Assembly (NCBI GenBank): GCA_013350335.1
Contig: CM023541.1
Coordinates: 62,623,413 to 62,687,412 of the forward strand
DNA: 64,000 nt
Direction: 5' to 3'
DNA from: Chimonanthus salicifolius
Lineage: Eukaryota > Streptophyta > Magnoliopsida > Laurales > Calycanthaceae
Below are positions 26,655 to 40,197 of the stretch, piece after piece (the stretch's first letter is position 1; each line of letters starts with the position of its first letter). The translations under genes were made by a program, and so were the position numbers. The notes under the pieces are model-generated. The model was not told the origin of the DNA. It saw only the letters and a program-made list of their open reading frames with translations, and made no database searches.

Positions 26655-26785
26655 GTTTCAGAAGTTGAAGTGAAAGATAGTCCTCTAAAGCTGGATTTTC
26701 TTTCATTAAAAAAAAAAACCTGAAAAGTTGAGGAGAAAGATAGTCCTCGAAAGTTGGATTGTCTTTCATTAAAAGAAAAGGCTGA
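26655..26785. repeat. Two-copy tandem repeat, about 67-bp unit
   Basis: AAGTTGAAGTGAAAGATAGT (then CCTCTAAAGCTGGATT and TCTTTCATTAAA) is followed by a second unit AAGTTGAGGAGAAAGATAGT with the same continuation. No gene was recognised. Confidence 0.65.
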
Positions 26786-29164
26786 ATTTTCTGTCACTTT
26801 TTGTCCATTCAAAATGTCATACACAGCAGTCATTTATAAAAATTACTGTACACATGTGAAGAAGGAAAACTTTTCTTTTAAAAAGAAAAAATAATATTGC
26901 ACTCTCGATATGATCCGATAGTATGATTTTAAAATATCAACGATATTTCAATTGAAAAAAAATATCGATATTTCGATTGATGAAAATTATCTCTAAACTT
27001 TAACTCTGCTAAAAAAATTCCTCCACTGAGGATGCTATACACCCTCTCTCTCACTTCCAATTGTCTAACTAAAAGATTTCATTGTTAAATGATTTTATCA
27101 CATAGAAATGACATTTATTAAAACAAATTACCTTATCTAAAAATGCATGCATCACATTGTCTTTCTAAGTTCTAACATCAATAATTAACACAATTAAGAT
27201 GCATGCATTTACTTAGTTGTCTTACCTTAAGTGTTAGAACCGTGGGCTTATATTAAAATGTCGACATTAATAAAACTTACAATAACAAAAATTACCTTAT
27301 CTAAGAATTAACGTTGACTTTGACATTAAAAATTACCTTATTTAAGCACCCAATTTACATGCCAAATCTCATCAACAAATTTGGCGATTTTGAAGAGGGT
27401 CGGATCCCACACGATGTGTTGGTTATCGGTCTTATTAATTAATTTTTAAAAATATAAAACTTAAAAACACTCATTAATTAAGTAAATAAATTATCAAATT
27501 ATTTCTACAAATTTTTTCATATTTTCTAATTTTTTTTGTACTTTTCTTCCAATTTATTAATAATTTTGGAAATTCTCAAGTAACTTCAAAATTACATTTG
27601 AACATGTAAATGAACCGATATTTAATGAAAAAAATTACATAATCAATAAGCTCATAAATTTCCACATTTTCTATAATTTTTTAAATTTTTTGAAAAATAA
27701 AAATATATAAAAATAAATTGGATAAGAGAGACTATGAAGCATAGACAGTACTGGGAAGAACAACATATTAAATTGTAGAGTGAGATAGATTAAATTAAAG
27801 ATGAAGAACTTTTAAAGCCGAAAAGGTACATGAGATTCTATCTTGTGATGATAATGACTGACGATAAAAAGGCACTCTTTGTTAACTTCTAAATTTAAGA
27901 TATGGGTTTTTCAGTTAAAGTAAGATTTCCAATGAACATGAGACACTATGCAAAATCAACCTAGCTTTTGTTTTTCCATGTTTGCTGGAACAGAGATTTT
28001 TCAATCAAAACGTGCGTCAATACGTATGCCAAAATATGCTTTTCTAAGTAAACTAGTTCCTAGAAAAATTGTATTTTTACCAAGTTTCTTATGTATGAAA
28101 ATACAAAAAACATGCCCTACCCATGCTTTGCAGATTTAAAAGGACCAAGATTTCATCGAGGTCCACAAGGAGATTCTACACCAATAAGGACATAATACTT
28201 GTAATTAAAATTTAATCAGTTTAAATCAATTTTTAAAAATCTAAATGATCAAATTGAATTATTATCTATTTTGATTATATACCCCTACGACTATTAATTT
28301 GTAAAACCTTTGCTCAAATGTCACGCTCCAACCTGCAGGCACGTGAATAAAATACACCAAAAGAAAATACAGAGATTTTTTTTTCTATGATTCACATGTG
28401 TCACTGATCATCACTCATTTGACGTCTATTCAGACAGTACTACGCGATAAGAGAAATCAACCGAAAATCTGGAAAATTCTCCCTTGTAAATCGAAGGTTT
28501 GGGATTTTCTTACCTGTATTAACATTTCTAGATATATGTTTCTCATTCCCAAATCATCAATCCAAGCCATTATTAAGTATGTCAACAAAATCGGGGACCC
28601 CAAGTTCCCATGATTCAAACAATATTATCCTCCAACTACAGGGGGCGAGCAAAACCACTGCCCAATAGAGAAGAATATAATATCATTTTAATTCTGTAAT
28701 CATTTTTAACACAAAGGTATGTAAAACCCATGCTCAAATATCACGCTCCAACCTGAAGACACGTGAAGCCCAAATCGTTGTATTTTAGTCAATTGCAACC
28801 CCGACCACGGTGGTCACATAATCAATGACCTTGGTTGTCTTCGGATTGAAAGAAAGTTCTTCAATAAAGTACATCAAAAATAGAATTTTAATGAAAAAAG
28901 TACTTATGAATTCACTTTTTACTTTAATTAAAACCAGTTGATTTAGCATACAATGAACTTGCAACTTGCTATAGAAAATGACGATAACTGTCTTCCACTT
29001 GGACAAATTTGGGACCTTTCAACCCTAAGACCATATTAAAATCATTTGTGACCTTCTAAATTCTTATCTTTAGCTCTAAACTAAAGCACAAGGAACATAT
29101 AAAATACATAAGGTATCAATTAATATGATGACTTAGAGAGTGACATTTGGTATGATAAAGTTAA

Positions 29165-29940
29165 TCAACAATAACACACTAGCATTGATAGGCATATTGA
29201 TCTTAGTTTTAAAAAGCAAACAAGAGTGGAAAGTCGGATTCTTTTTACAGGAAAAAAAAAAAAAAGTGGGATCTGAACGAACGTTAGAAACTTACATGTA
29301 TACTGTGTCGAATTAAAATACATAATTCCAATCACCGACGCCAACGTCAAGATCAATAGACTTAGCACAGTGGCAGGCAATAAGAGCATACGAATGCTGT
29401 GATATATTATAGTATTCTCTTCTTCTTATGCACTTCAGTACAGAATAAGATGATTCTGGCCGATCCAGAATCAACCTCCAATCTTCTTGGAGCATTTGCT
29501 GCTTGATACTATAGCGACGGATAATTAGGGTCAATGCTGAACCAAATATAAAAATTTGTATGCAAGAGAAGACAATGAGAACCCACCCTTTGAAAGGACT
29601 ATTTCCTAAAACTATATTAAAAATAACAAAAAAAAAAGGCGATGGGAAAACCGACATTGTTGAGGTGGTATGGTATTGGAGCAAATAGTCTACTCTCTTC
29701 TTCTTCTAAAAACTCCCGTGCTGTTTTTCGGTGCGATTCACGAACACTTCAATTTTTTTCTTCTTGGGATGTTCTTCAGAATCGGCTTCACTTTTATTAT
29801 TTTCTTCTTCAATCTCTGAAAGATGTTCTCTATCTTCAGCATTTTCCACTTCAATCAGATTCTTTTTCTTCGACATATCTATATCGAGAGTCACAAGGAC
29901 GAAAGGATTAGCTAGAGATAGAGGGGGCGAGAACACTTAG
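29165..29940 (-). other. Exon-like block of unknown origin in copy B
   Basis: On the minus strand two stretches look more protein-like than their surroundings. 29684-29313 encodes a 123-residue frame with a hydrophobic segment followed by a basic stretch. 29936-29706 encodes 76 residues, the region from an internal Met being highly charged and rich in Glu and Lys. Copy A has lost most of both. I do not recognise the products, see no continuous gene model, and cannot exclude chance frames in low-complexity DNA. Confidence 0.25.
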
Positions 29941-31698
29941 AGTTTTGCTAACAGGAGAAGAAGACACGACAGTCCACTCTCTTCTAATTTTTTTCTTCTT
30001 GAAACAATTTTCTATATTCGACATAGTGCGGGAGGTAAGACAAACCGACAAAGTATCCAAAGCAAAGCGACAGAACGATCGGTTTGGCGGGGGATGCGGT
30101 GGATGGAGAGGAAGGAAAGAGTTGGAATCAGAATAAATGAAACGGCAGAGAGAAAGAATGGAAAGAGAAAAAGGAAAATATGGAGAAAACATTGAAGAAA
30201 AAAAATCACCACACCTTTCAATTCTATACTCTCTTCTTTTTCTTCTTCGTTGATGGGTAAAATACAGAGGGCAACAGCTGCTATGGTTTAATAGAGAGAG
30301 TGAAAGAGAAGGGGTATTAAAAGATGAGCATTAGGGTTTCTAATTAAAAACCGATTATGAAAAGGAACTGACGTGAGGTTCCTCAAGAGCTCACATCGAA
30401 ACTCACGTGTGTACTCTACTATGTTATAAAAAAAAAAAATTTAGTACGAAAGTAATAATTTTTTTATTTTAAATACAATATTTATTTAGGCTGAAAGTAA
30501 AAATTATAATATTTTCTTTTATTTATCTTGTTGTAATAATTTAATATTATATTTATCATCTAAGATTTTTACTATTGTTATTATTATTAAAAGGTGTTCC
30601 TTATTTTTATTATATCAATATAACATAATTAACTATAGCTCATAGTTTTATCTAATAATTTTATTTATCTAATTATTATTAATGAGAATTAAAATCTCTT
30701 TTCTCAAATGAAAGAAAACATTATATTATAATAAATTTCATTTTGGAGTTAAAAATTTAGATTGTCATAGTAAGTAGCTTTCTTGCTTTTGTTTTTAAAC
30801 AAATAATAATAACTAATTACATTGTTAATTAAAATGGATTTGAAAGCTAAATTAAATTTATAAGATTCAATCCATGATGATCTATAATAGACCACTCATA
30901 TATTTAGAAAAGATTAGTCTACATGTATATATTGAAATGCTTTATACTTTGCAAAGTAATAAGTGGTAATTATTAAAAATTAGAAATCATGTTATTTTAA
31001 AAAGAATGGTCAATTTTCAACTTTCTGCAGCACATAATTGAGTGTGATTTGAAAAAAAAAAAATCTTTCTTATAAGAGCTTTATTTATATAGAAAAAAGA
31101 TTAATTAATAATCTAATAATATTTATAATATAATATTCAGGGTAGGGTTTGACTACGGCTGAACCCAGTTGAACCGGACCTTCTTCGAAGACGGTTTGGT
31201 AGACGTGTCCGGTTCTAAAACATTTATTTAGAGAGGGATGCGGCGGACAGAGCGAAGGAAAGAGTTAGAGGAAGAAAGAGTTAGGGTTTTAGGGATTTTA
31301 TAGATGGGTTGGACAGAGTGAAAGGAAAATTGGGTGGGAATTATTATTATTATTATTATTATTTTTTATAATAATAATAATTATTATTATTAGTAAGTTA
31401 TATTAAGTCTTTTATTTAGAGATTAAGGATATCTAAGTAATTTAGAATTTAGTTTAATTTATTATTATTCTATTTAAATTTGAAATCCTTAAATTAATAT
31501 TAGTTTAATTGAAAACTGAAAATCAATTAAATTTTAACTAATTTGGATTTAGCTAAAAACCTTAAATAATTTGGGAATTTAATTATAATTTTAAATAATT
31601 TTGGGTTCTATTAATAAATAATTAAATTCATTTAATTAAAACCTGGTCATTAGAATATAATGACTATATCAATCAATAATTCAGCCAGTATGTTGTAG

Positions 31699-31985
31699 GT
31701 TAAGTTATAAATCCGTCAATACGATATATATTGAAAGTACTGTAATAACATCAGCCGATATCATCGATATATAGGTTGATATTTATAATTAGTGCTTTTC
31801 TTAAGTTTGATATCGGCAATGGGTCTAGGTCTATATAGGCTAATATTTTAATTTTTTTATACTTCAAAAATTCAAATAATACGCACAATATTTTATTTTT
31901 TTATTTAGAAAAACAAAAATCACTGATATTTTGGAGAAAAAAAAAAAAGGATCGATATATCGGCCCTCTCAATTTTTGAACCCCT
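31699..31985. mobile_element. Old hAT-type MITE in copy B
   Basis: Ends at AACCCCT (31985). Flanks are TGTTGTAG (31691-31698) and AATTGCAG (31986-31993), both decayed from what looks like TGTTGCAG. The interior has CAGCCGATATCATCGATAT motifs. The same insertion is present in the 44.5-46.4 kb segment, so it predates the segmental duplications. Confidence 0.6.
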
Positions 31986-33511
31986 AATTGCAGACAATAT
32001 TAGCCAATACATCTGGTCTTGTATATAAGATTTGGAAAAAAATAATATAAAAAATTACTATTTATGATTTTAAGATAAAAAAATTAGAATACTCGATCAA
32101 TTTGTTTTTCAGTTGATGTGATGCAATATTTGCTTTTCAAAATTTAACTTTTATTTTGATAATTACTGAAAAAATGACTAATTTGACATGTATCGTCAAG
32201 GTCAACAAGTTATCTTAAAAATATAAAATTGACCCTATTATATAATATGTATCAATAAATAATTTAGGTCTAATTTCAAATAACTATCACTATTTCAGTA
32301 TCAAATGCTACTAGCATACTACTATTTTACTAAAGGCACGATTGAAATATTGTTTCTAGGTTGAAATTAGAACTGCCATTATCTTGACCCGATTAACTGA
32401 CTTGCTTGAAAGATGAGCCGACCATACCATACTCTATTTATAAATGCGTAGGCCCGATTTAAACTAAGAAATAAATGGATAAACCCACTTAATTTGCTTA
32501 TTTCCATGCACATGTAACTGTAAGAGGTCTATACCCATTTAAATGATAGTCTTAATATGTATTTTGCTAAACAAGTCTTCTTAGTTAGAAGGTTGACTGA
32601 ATACAAGTTGAGACGTAAAGTAAAAAATTTACAATCTTTTTGATATTTAATATATTATTATAAATAATATTTAATTAAAATTTTAATTATATAGTAAAAA
32701 TTAAAATCTACTTTTCTTAGGGTTCGCGGAAGGGTTTTTTTTTAGGGTGTTCCGGGACAAGTAAAGCGTGTTTTTTATTTTTAAGGTTTTCAGAACTTAA
32801 TACAGCAATATCGAGTGAGCCTTTTTTAAAACAAGGCCTAAGACGCCAGTCTAATTTAATTTATGGTTAGGCCGGCCCTGCTTAGTCAAATACATGTACA
32901 AACCTGATCTGAACTGAATTCGAAACAGATCTGAATCGACTTAACCCGTTTAATAAGATCTAAAAATAGACTCGAACTCAAAGAGACTCAAACTAATTAA
33001 GACCCGACCTGATCTGATCCATTGCCAAGTCTAGTTGAAAAATTGTTTATATATTAAATCTATCACCTATAAATATTTTAGTGCTCTTGTATATTATTTA
33101 GATTATTTTTTAATTTTTTTTATTTTTTTGAATTGAGCTAAAAATTGAAATGGATAATCAGAATTCTGACCTAATCTACCTCGAACAACGTAAAATAGAT
33201 TCCAAGTAACTAGCGTTTTCAATAAACAACTAAATAATGTATCAAAGGTTGTTCATCGAAACCTGAATAAGACCCGATGAAAAACTGACCCGACCCAACC
33301 TGTTGTCGGGTCTAATAATTTGGCCCAAAAGTTTAATATATAATAAATAGAATTTTGACACATTTTATGACTAATTTAACCTAACTCATTTAAATCTATA
33401 AATATAGCAATTTCACCTAACATTTAAAAACCTGAAATAGCTCCTCTTACTATAACTCTATGATAGAGCTAATGTGGGGGCGATGCACTGGACAGGCTTG
33501 GGCTAGGGTAG

Positions 33512-34476
33512 GATTCCATTGCTTAAGCCCAAGTCATTCGTATTCTCAAAGTTCATGACTTCATGCCCATCTGCAGCTTAATTCTGCCCATGTACTTCTC
33601 ATTTTTTTTAATATAGATTCTCTTGAGATGTTGTTATTTTTAATCAGACATCGTCACCTATTTCTATTGGATATCTTTTTATAAAAATGTTTTTGTAGAA
33701 CTATTTATATCATCTAATTCAATTCTAATCTAAAATAAAAAATTAAAATATTATTTCAAAAACAATTTATTTATATTATAAATGAGGTTACTCAGTTAAT
33801 TTTTATTTTACCTCAACTAAAATCTTATTATAAAAATATTATTTACTTATTAAAAAATATGATATGAAATTATAATCACAAAAATCATTTCTTACAAAAA
33901 AAAAGAAAAAAAATAAAGAGTTAAATTCATAAATCCACTTTGTGTATTAATTCTATGAAACGCTAAATAGTTAATTTAAATTTAAAAAACATAATTTCCT
34001 TCTTTAAATCTATGATGTAATCAAAATTATTATTTATTTATATATTTACTATTGAATTAACCATGACCTATAAGAATATTTATTTAATTACTTAATTTTA
34101 CACTAACAAGTACTAGTTAAAAATAACTCAATAATTTTATTTTCGACTGGCGTATACCAAACATGATGAATGACAGACCATGGAGAATCTCAGGATAGAG
34201 AAATGACTTCATAACATTGAGTTCAGTTTATACAAAAAGGTTTCCCCTACACTTATAAAAAAGAAAATAAGTAAACATTAAGTTGAGTTTCAAATCTCTA
34301 TAGTGACCTATCTAGTGCAGCATATAGAAAAAATTCTCCACTTGAACTCGAGTTGGTATATGTATTTAAACCAATTATAAATGAACATATCAACACGTCA
34401 ATTCGGAATCAGGTTTAATTCTTGAATCTGTTTATATAAACGACCATGTTTTGACTTTTGCAAGTCGACCGTTCGT
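33512..34476. other. AT-rich spacer, nothing recognised
   Basis: Beyond the end of copy B the sequence is AT-rich with no open frame of note, no family signature and no clear repeat to other parts of the window. Confidence 0.5.
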
Positions 34477-35344
34477 GGCACTTACAGATACCTGATTTTT
34501 CTGTCTCTACATATCCCTTTTTAAAATTTCTTGACAAATTATCATTTTACCCCTGTATTTCCAATCATTCGAATGAATGTCTAGTTATTTTGGCATTCAT
34601 TAGAATGAATGGGCTGAACAGTAACACGGAATAATGTTAATGAATGAATATGTTTATATGGACTTCATTCATTCGAATGAATGTTCATTCAAATGAATGA
34701 AGTCCATTCATTCGAATGATTTCGTTCAGCGCTTCATTCATTCGAATATTCATACTTCATTACTTAGCAGGAACAGTAACATTATTTTAAGTATTTATTT
34801 TTAAAACTTTAAACTTATTTTTTGAGTACTGTGTATTTCCAAAATTTCTCAAATTAAATATCTAGACTAATTATAATAACCTGATAAAAATACCTTAAGA
34901 CTTAAAGGTCTTTTGACACCCCTAAATATTTAAAACACAGTATTTTATAAATAAGGGTATCCCTAGGCTGTGTCGAAAACAAATTTAGGAGTGTCAAAAG
35001 ACCTTGAAGTCTTAAAGTATTTTTATCAGATTATCGTAATTATTCCGGATATTCAATTTGAGAAATTTTAAAAATACACAGTGCTTAAAAATGACTGTCT
35101 ATATTTTAAATGAATGGGGCTGAGCAGTATTCCGTGTTACTGTTCAGCCCATTCATTCGAATGAATTGAAATTACACATGGGAATTCATTCGAATGAATG
35201 ATTCATTCGAATTCGAATGAATGCCAAAATGAACTGGGCATTCATTCGAATGAATAGAAACGTGGGGGTAAAATCGTAATTTCACTCGAAAATTCGATTT
35301 CGGATGTGTAGAGGCAGAAAAACCGGATGTGTGTAAGTGCTCCC
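34477..35344. mobile_element. Foldback element 1 with TTCGAA palindromes
   Basis: Long inverted termini: the left end reads GCACTTACAGATACCTG, then ATTTTTCTGTCTCTACATAT. The right end, reverse complemented, reads GCACTTACACACATCCGG, then TTTTTCTGCCTCTACACAT. Inside are many near-perfect ATTCATTCGAATGAAT palindromes, an inverted GGGCTGAACAGTAACACGGA motif on both arms, and one 0.28 kb hairpin unit (34815-35095). No convincing target duplication. No coding capacity. Confidence 0.8.
34815..35095. repeat. Nested hairpin unit, copy 1
   Basis: The left arm (ACTGTGTATTTCCAAAATTT, then CTCAAATTAAATATC) is the inverse of the right arm (GATATTCAATTTGAGAAATT, then AAAATACACAGTGC). The inner part is also inverted (TTTTGACACCCCTAAAT with ATTTAGGAGTGTCAAAAG). 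The unit recurs twice in foldback element 2. Confidence 0.8.
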
Positions 35345-38300
35345 TTTAACCAATATATATTCACATTATCCATTTTCTCCTTTTTAAAAAAAAAATTATA
35401 ATGATCTTAATTAAAGATAGACCATTTAGATTAAAATAGATATCTTGACCAAAAAGTGAACTAAATTTAAGTTAAAAATTTAATTTATAGTCACTTGACT
35501 TTAACAATCAAATTTATCAAATATTATTAAAAATTATCAAAATAAGAACATCCAATAACTGTTACTACTAAAATCAAATTGCAAAAAACTACATTTTTTG
35601 CTAAACTTGGTAAACATGTAGATAATTTTCAGTGATCTTACTTCCTAGACGGGTAGGCGCAGGCCTCTAATATTCTATACATAAAACGGGTTCGGATTGT
35701 CACAAATCATAGCCTAGAACCCGGGACCCTGAGGTGATGGCAGAAGGCAGAGTAAGCAGGAGTCCCAGGACGATACATTTGAAAACATTTGTGTTGTTTG
35801 AGGGCCTGTCTCTTTTACGAAAGGGCAGGCAAGCAATGTAATTGATTTATATATTTTTTTTAAAAAATTGAAAAATGGAAAATGAAAAAGGTGAGATAGG
35901 TAATAATATTCAATTTTTATATTGCCAGAAATTTACATTTAGATATAAAAAGGTATTTTATTATTATAATTTAAAATAATTTTAGGTGGTTGATTTAATT
36001 TATTCAAGGTGATCTATTATGAGATCAACAGATATATAGAAATTAAAAAGAATAATAATTTAAAATAATTAAAATTTAAGGTGTTTAAAAAAATTATTTT
36101 TATTGAGTCTCATTTTGATACAGATTTATAAATAAAATATTTTCTTGTTCGATCTTATCTGATCGGGTGATCTAACTCAACCAAATTAAGATAAGATTTT
36201 GACAATCATATTTTCTATTTTTCTAATTTTTTTATAGAAATTTGGGTCACGAGAAATTTATAAAATAATATTTAATTCGACTTAGTAATTAAAAAGTGGA
36301 ACAACATCTAGATTAATCAAGTCATATTTTTAAGCTCTCTCATAAGTTATGAATCTAAATTATTTAATAATCGTTATATTTTCAATCCTATGTTTCCCTA
36401 TACGATGAGCTCATTTCACATTTTCACCAATACAAACTATATTCTGATATTTGAAAATTTTGATCAAATTTTGTTAAACTTATATATTTTATTTATACTT
36501 TGACTAAAAAAGTTTTTTTTGAAATTTGTAATTCAGGTAATGTCTTTAATGATAAGGTCTATCTATAAACATGAAGCTGAATGAATATTTTTTTTTTTTA
36601 AATAGCTTAATTTTTTATGATTTAAACTTGTTACTTTAATTTTAATCTCTAGACTTTAGAGTCTAAACATTTATGAATTTTAAATAGCTTAAGTTATATT
36701 TTAAAATTAAAATTCAACTCCAAAGTGAAATAATGCTCACTGTCAAGTGGAAGGGCAAAAGGTTTATTTTACTTAGGGAAAAAAAATCGATGTGTCCACT
36801 CCCCGCATAAAATCTCAACTTTGTTTTAACTTTTACTCTATCCACTTGGTCAAATCTCCCATGTCATCGATCCATGTGACAGGTGTTTCTTTACCATGTG
36901 AATGGTTATATCAACTCATACCATCCCGTCCATCCGTTCACTTTATGAATGTTGGATTGAATTGGACGGTGCGGATCGGATTAGATGTGTCTAAAATATG
37001 CGAATGAGGTTTTCACATGGTTTTGTTGGAAGGGAGAATCACAAGGAATAACACAAGGCAGAGAAATATCATGGTTTCTGAGTTGGTGTATTATTCAAAG
37101 ACGTCAGAAGCCTTCTCTTCCACACGTGTATGCATTTCATTGGCTTCCACACGTGTATACATTTCATTGGCAGGTGTACTGCAATGACAATGGAGTTTTC
37201 AGAGTAAAGTTACCCCGTGACTTGCAGACATAGAAAACACATCCCTAAAAGATCTTTTGCCCACCCAGTCACGCAAAAGATACAAGAGAAAGAATCAAGC
37301 TAGCGAGACTTTTTATAAGTTTTTTTATGAAATTAATTATGGATCTTATATAATTGAAATATCATGCAGTTTAATTGATTTTGTTGATGATTATAATATT
37401 ATTAATAATCACTAATATTTTTTATAAGATGAAACAATTAATATACTTATTTGTATATAGTTTTTTTTTTTTTAGTTTATATATGAGAAATCGTGGAAAC
37501 CAAAAAAAAAATCCAAAGGATAATACCGATGCACTTCGGGTACAAGAGGTTTGGTAATGGGGTTTGAACTTCACACCTCATTATATTTGTATATAGTCTC
37601 ATTGATGATAGTTATATAAAAATAAATGTTTAATTTAATGAAATTGAGAAGTGTTTAAGCACTCCTTTAGTACTTTTATTTATAATTAGTAATTAATTAA
37701 ATTATAAATAGTGTCAGAAAAATAAATGAAATGATGTTAAAGTTGAAGTCGATAATTAATTAACAACATTAATTGAACATATGCCGTTGTGTTATTATTA
37801 AAAATTAGTTAAATTAGGTTTGACTCCTGTTATTAATTATTAATTTTGTTGTAAATGATAAAATTGGAGGATTTTTTTTGCATTTTATAGTTTATACTTT
37901 ATAGTGTTTTTCAACTTTCCAATATATAAGTAATTAATCAATGATAATTTTTTATGCACATTTAGAAATATTATATTAATATATATTTCAATTAATTAAA
38001 TTTTAAAATAAGTCATCTTGACTTCTCATTTTGATAAATATATGAAAAAGCTATGAAATTTAAAAGAGGTCATCAAATTCTTGTGCTTCTTTCCCTTTTG
38101 TTTTTCGGATGGTTATATCAATTCATACCATCCGTTCACTTCATGAATGTTAGATTGAATTGGACGGTGCGGATCGAATTATATGTCTTATATGTAGGTT
38201 GAAACTCGTCTAAATTTGCTTGAATTTTTTAAAAAAATTATTTATTAAAATGTTCATATTCTCAATAGTTATGATTCGGTTCATATTCAAACTAATAAGT

Positions 38301-39592
38301 TTTGGATTAATTTTAAATTTCATCAAAATTTTGTAATTAAGATATAATTTGTTAGATATCAAATGCCACTGGAAGTAACTGGTAGGATTAATAAATACAC
38401 GTCAGTAATGGATGAGAGGGAATTGTATTACCAACAACTTTTACAGTAAATAAATTTTACAGTGTTACTTTTCCAAAACAGTTTCCAAATTTCACAATTT
38501 CACACGTCACAGTTCTGAAGGTGATGGTGACCTCCCCATTTCGTTCCAGATGACTGCAACGTTGTCAAAGATTAAAAAATTACTTTCCAGAGTTCTCTGA
38601 TGTGTCCTCTTATCTGCTCCTACCAAGTTAAAAATATAGTCTCTCAACTATATCAAAATAAAAATTATGATGAAAAATAATTGTGGGTCGATTAATTCAA
38701 ATAAAGTAAAAATAATATCAATTTATCATTGATTTTTATAAGTTTAAATGTAACAACAAAAAATATTATTGTCCTTAGATTTTAATTTTGAAATACTTTG
38801 ATCTTTCATATCATAGAGCCTTTTAGCCTCACATAATATGTTAATTTAAAATTATTTTTTTGTTACTCTGCTTAGATTAAAAAGTTCAAATAATTTAGTA
38901 ACATAGAAATGGAAGCTTTTCAAATAAGTAAATTTATTTTAACTTTCCAATATAAAATTATAAAAATGGATAGTTAAATATAGATACTAATATTTTACAG
39001 CAACTTTTTTATCCATCGATATTGAGTAACTTTAAGTTGACAGGAGCATACAGAGGACACATCAGAGATTCACATGATGAATTGAGTTGCCAGGAGCAGA
39101 TTTTTATCACGACACCCGAGGTGTCAGTTAGATGAGGAGGAGGTCGAGGACGCATTGGAGATTTACAGAATCACCTTTCACGTGACGGACGGGTTGGAAC
39201 GCTTGATCAGATTCCCAACAAGCACTACAAAAGAGCAGTAGTTTCCAATTTGAATTCTGAACAACAGAAATTGATAATTTCAGAAATCATGCCGTTTCAG
39301 TCTCACAATCTTCGGTCAGAAATCTTATACGTGTAAATAAATTTCATTTCATTATTCATACTTGTTTCACACTCAACAACATTACCTCTTTTTACTCTAG
39401 AGCTCCGGTAAAAATTAAGGCGGCATTCGACTTCTTATTGAGGGATGGTAAAAACTAAAATACATACATGTGAAATTTGAGTGTTGATTCAGTTGTTCGT
39501 AAAGGAAACTAGAAGTATAAATTCAAAGCTTACAAATTAATGCTCTTTCATGTATTTAAATTTCATTTCATTTGAATTGATATTTTCTAAAC
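35345..39592. other. AT-rich spacer between the two foldback elements
   Basis: No gene was recognised. A segment at 36900-36990 (GTTCACTTTATGAATGTTGG, then AATTGGACGGTGCGGATCGG) recurs at about 38107-38185. A 27-bp unit containing CTTCCACACGTGTATGCATT is tandemly doubled at 37111-37170. The rest is low-complexity AT-rich DNA. Confidence 0.5.
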
Positions 39593-39865
39593 GGTCCCAT
39601 TCACACACTCGATTTTTCTACTTCTACGCATCCATTTCTAGGTATAGGTGGCTAATTACCATTTTGTCCCTATATTTTCATTCGTTCGAATGAATTTTTA
39701 GTTCATTTCGACATTCGTTCGAACAAATGGATACATACCCTATCCAATTTTGATTCGTTTTAATGAATCCCCTTTATAAAATCAATTCGTTCGAATCAAT
39801 CAGTCATTCATTAGAATGAATCAATGAATGACTCATTCATTCGAATGAATCGATTTTTTTTTTAA

Positions 39866-40155
39866 TTTTAAACTTATTTTTTAAGCAATGTGTATTTCCA
39901 AAATTTCTTAAATTAAATATCCGAGCTAATTACGATAATTTGATAAAAATAGTTTAGCATCTTAAGGTCTTTTGACACTCCTAAATATTTAAAATAAAGT
40001 ATTTACAAATAAGGGTATCCCTAGGTGTGCCGAAAACACATTTAGGAGTGTCAAAGACTTTGAAGTCTTAAAGTATTTTTATCAGGTTATCGTAATTAGT
40101 TTGGATATTCAATTTGAGAAATTTTGAAAATACACAGTGTTTAAAAAATAACTTT
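39866..40155. repeat. Nested hairpin unit, copy 2
   Basis: Left arm AATGTGTATTTCCAAAATTT and right arm AAATTTTGAAAATACACAGT are inverted. The inner arms pair TTTTGACACTCCTAAAT with ATTTAGGAGTGTCAAA. Confidence 0.8.
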
Positions 40156-40197
40156 AAAGTTTTAAAGAAGATTTTATTATTTAATACACTATGCACA

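Larger units (their letters stand above)
23093..27984. other. Spacer between segmental copies A and B; no gene recognised
   Basis: AT-rich DNA with several local duplications. 23280-23400 (ATACGTGTCATTTTAGAATT, AAGTACTTGATTAAAAAACT) recurs at 24300-24430. 25040-25150 (CTCATTTGAAAATACAATT, ATTTTGTAGATAG) recurs at 25765-25890. Two tandem arrays at 25371 and 26655 are listed separately. Short frames exist but none shows a protein family signature or a plausible exon chain. Confidence 0.5.
27985..33511. repeat. Segmental duplication, copy B (5.5 kb)
   Basis: Direct-orientation partner of 14745-23092. It is shorter because the counterpart of about 15480-18480 is almost all missing; only a short piece near 28720-28800 resembles 16300-16340 of A. 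It also lacks the MITE at 22232 and the left end of the element at 19318. Collinearity is clear in the AT-rich stretches 30420-31130 (A: 19900-20590) and 32640-33511 (A: 21850-23092). Confidence 0.85.
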
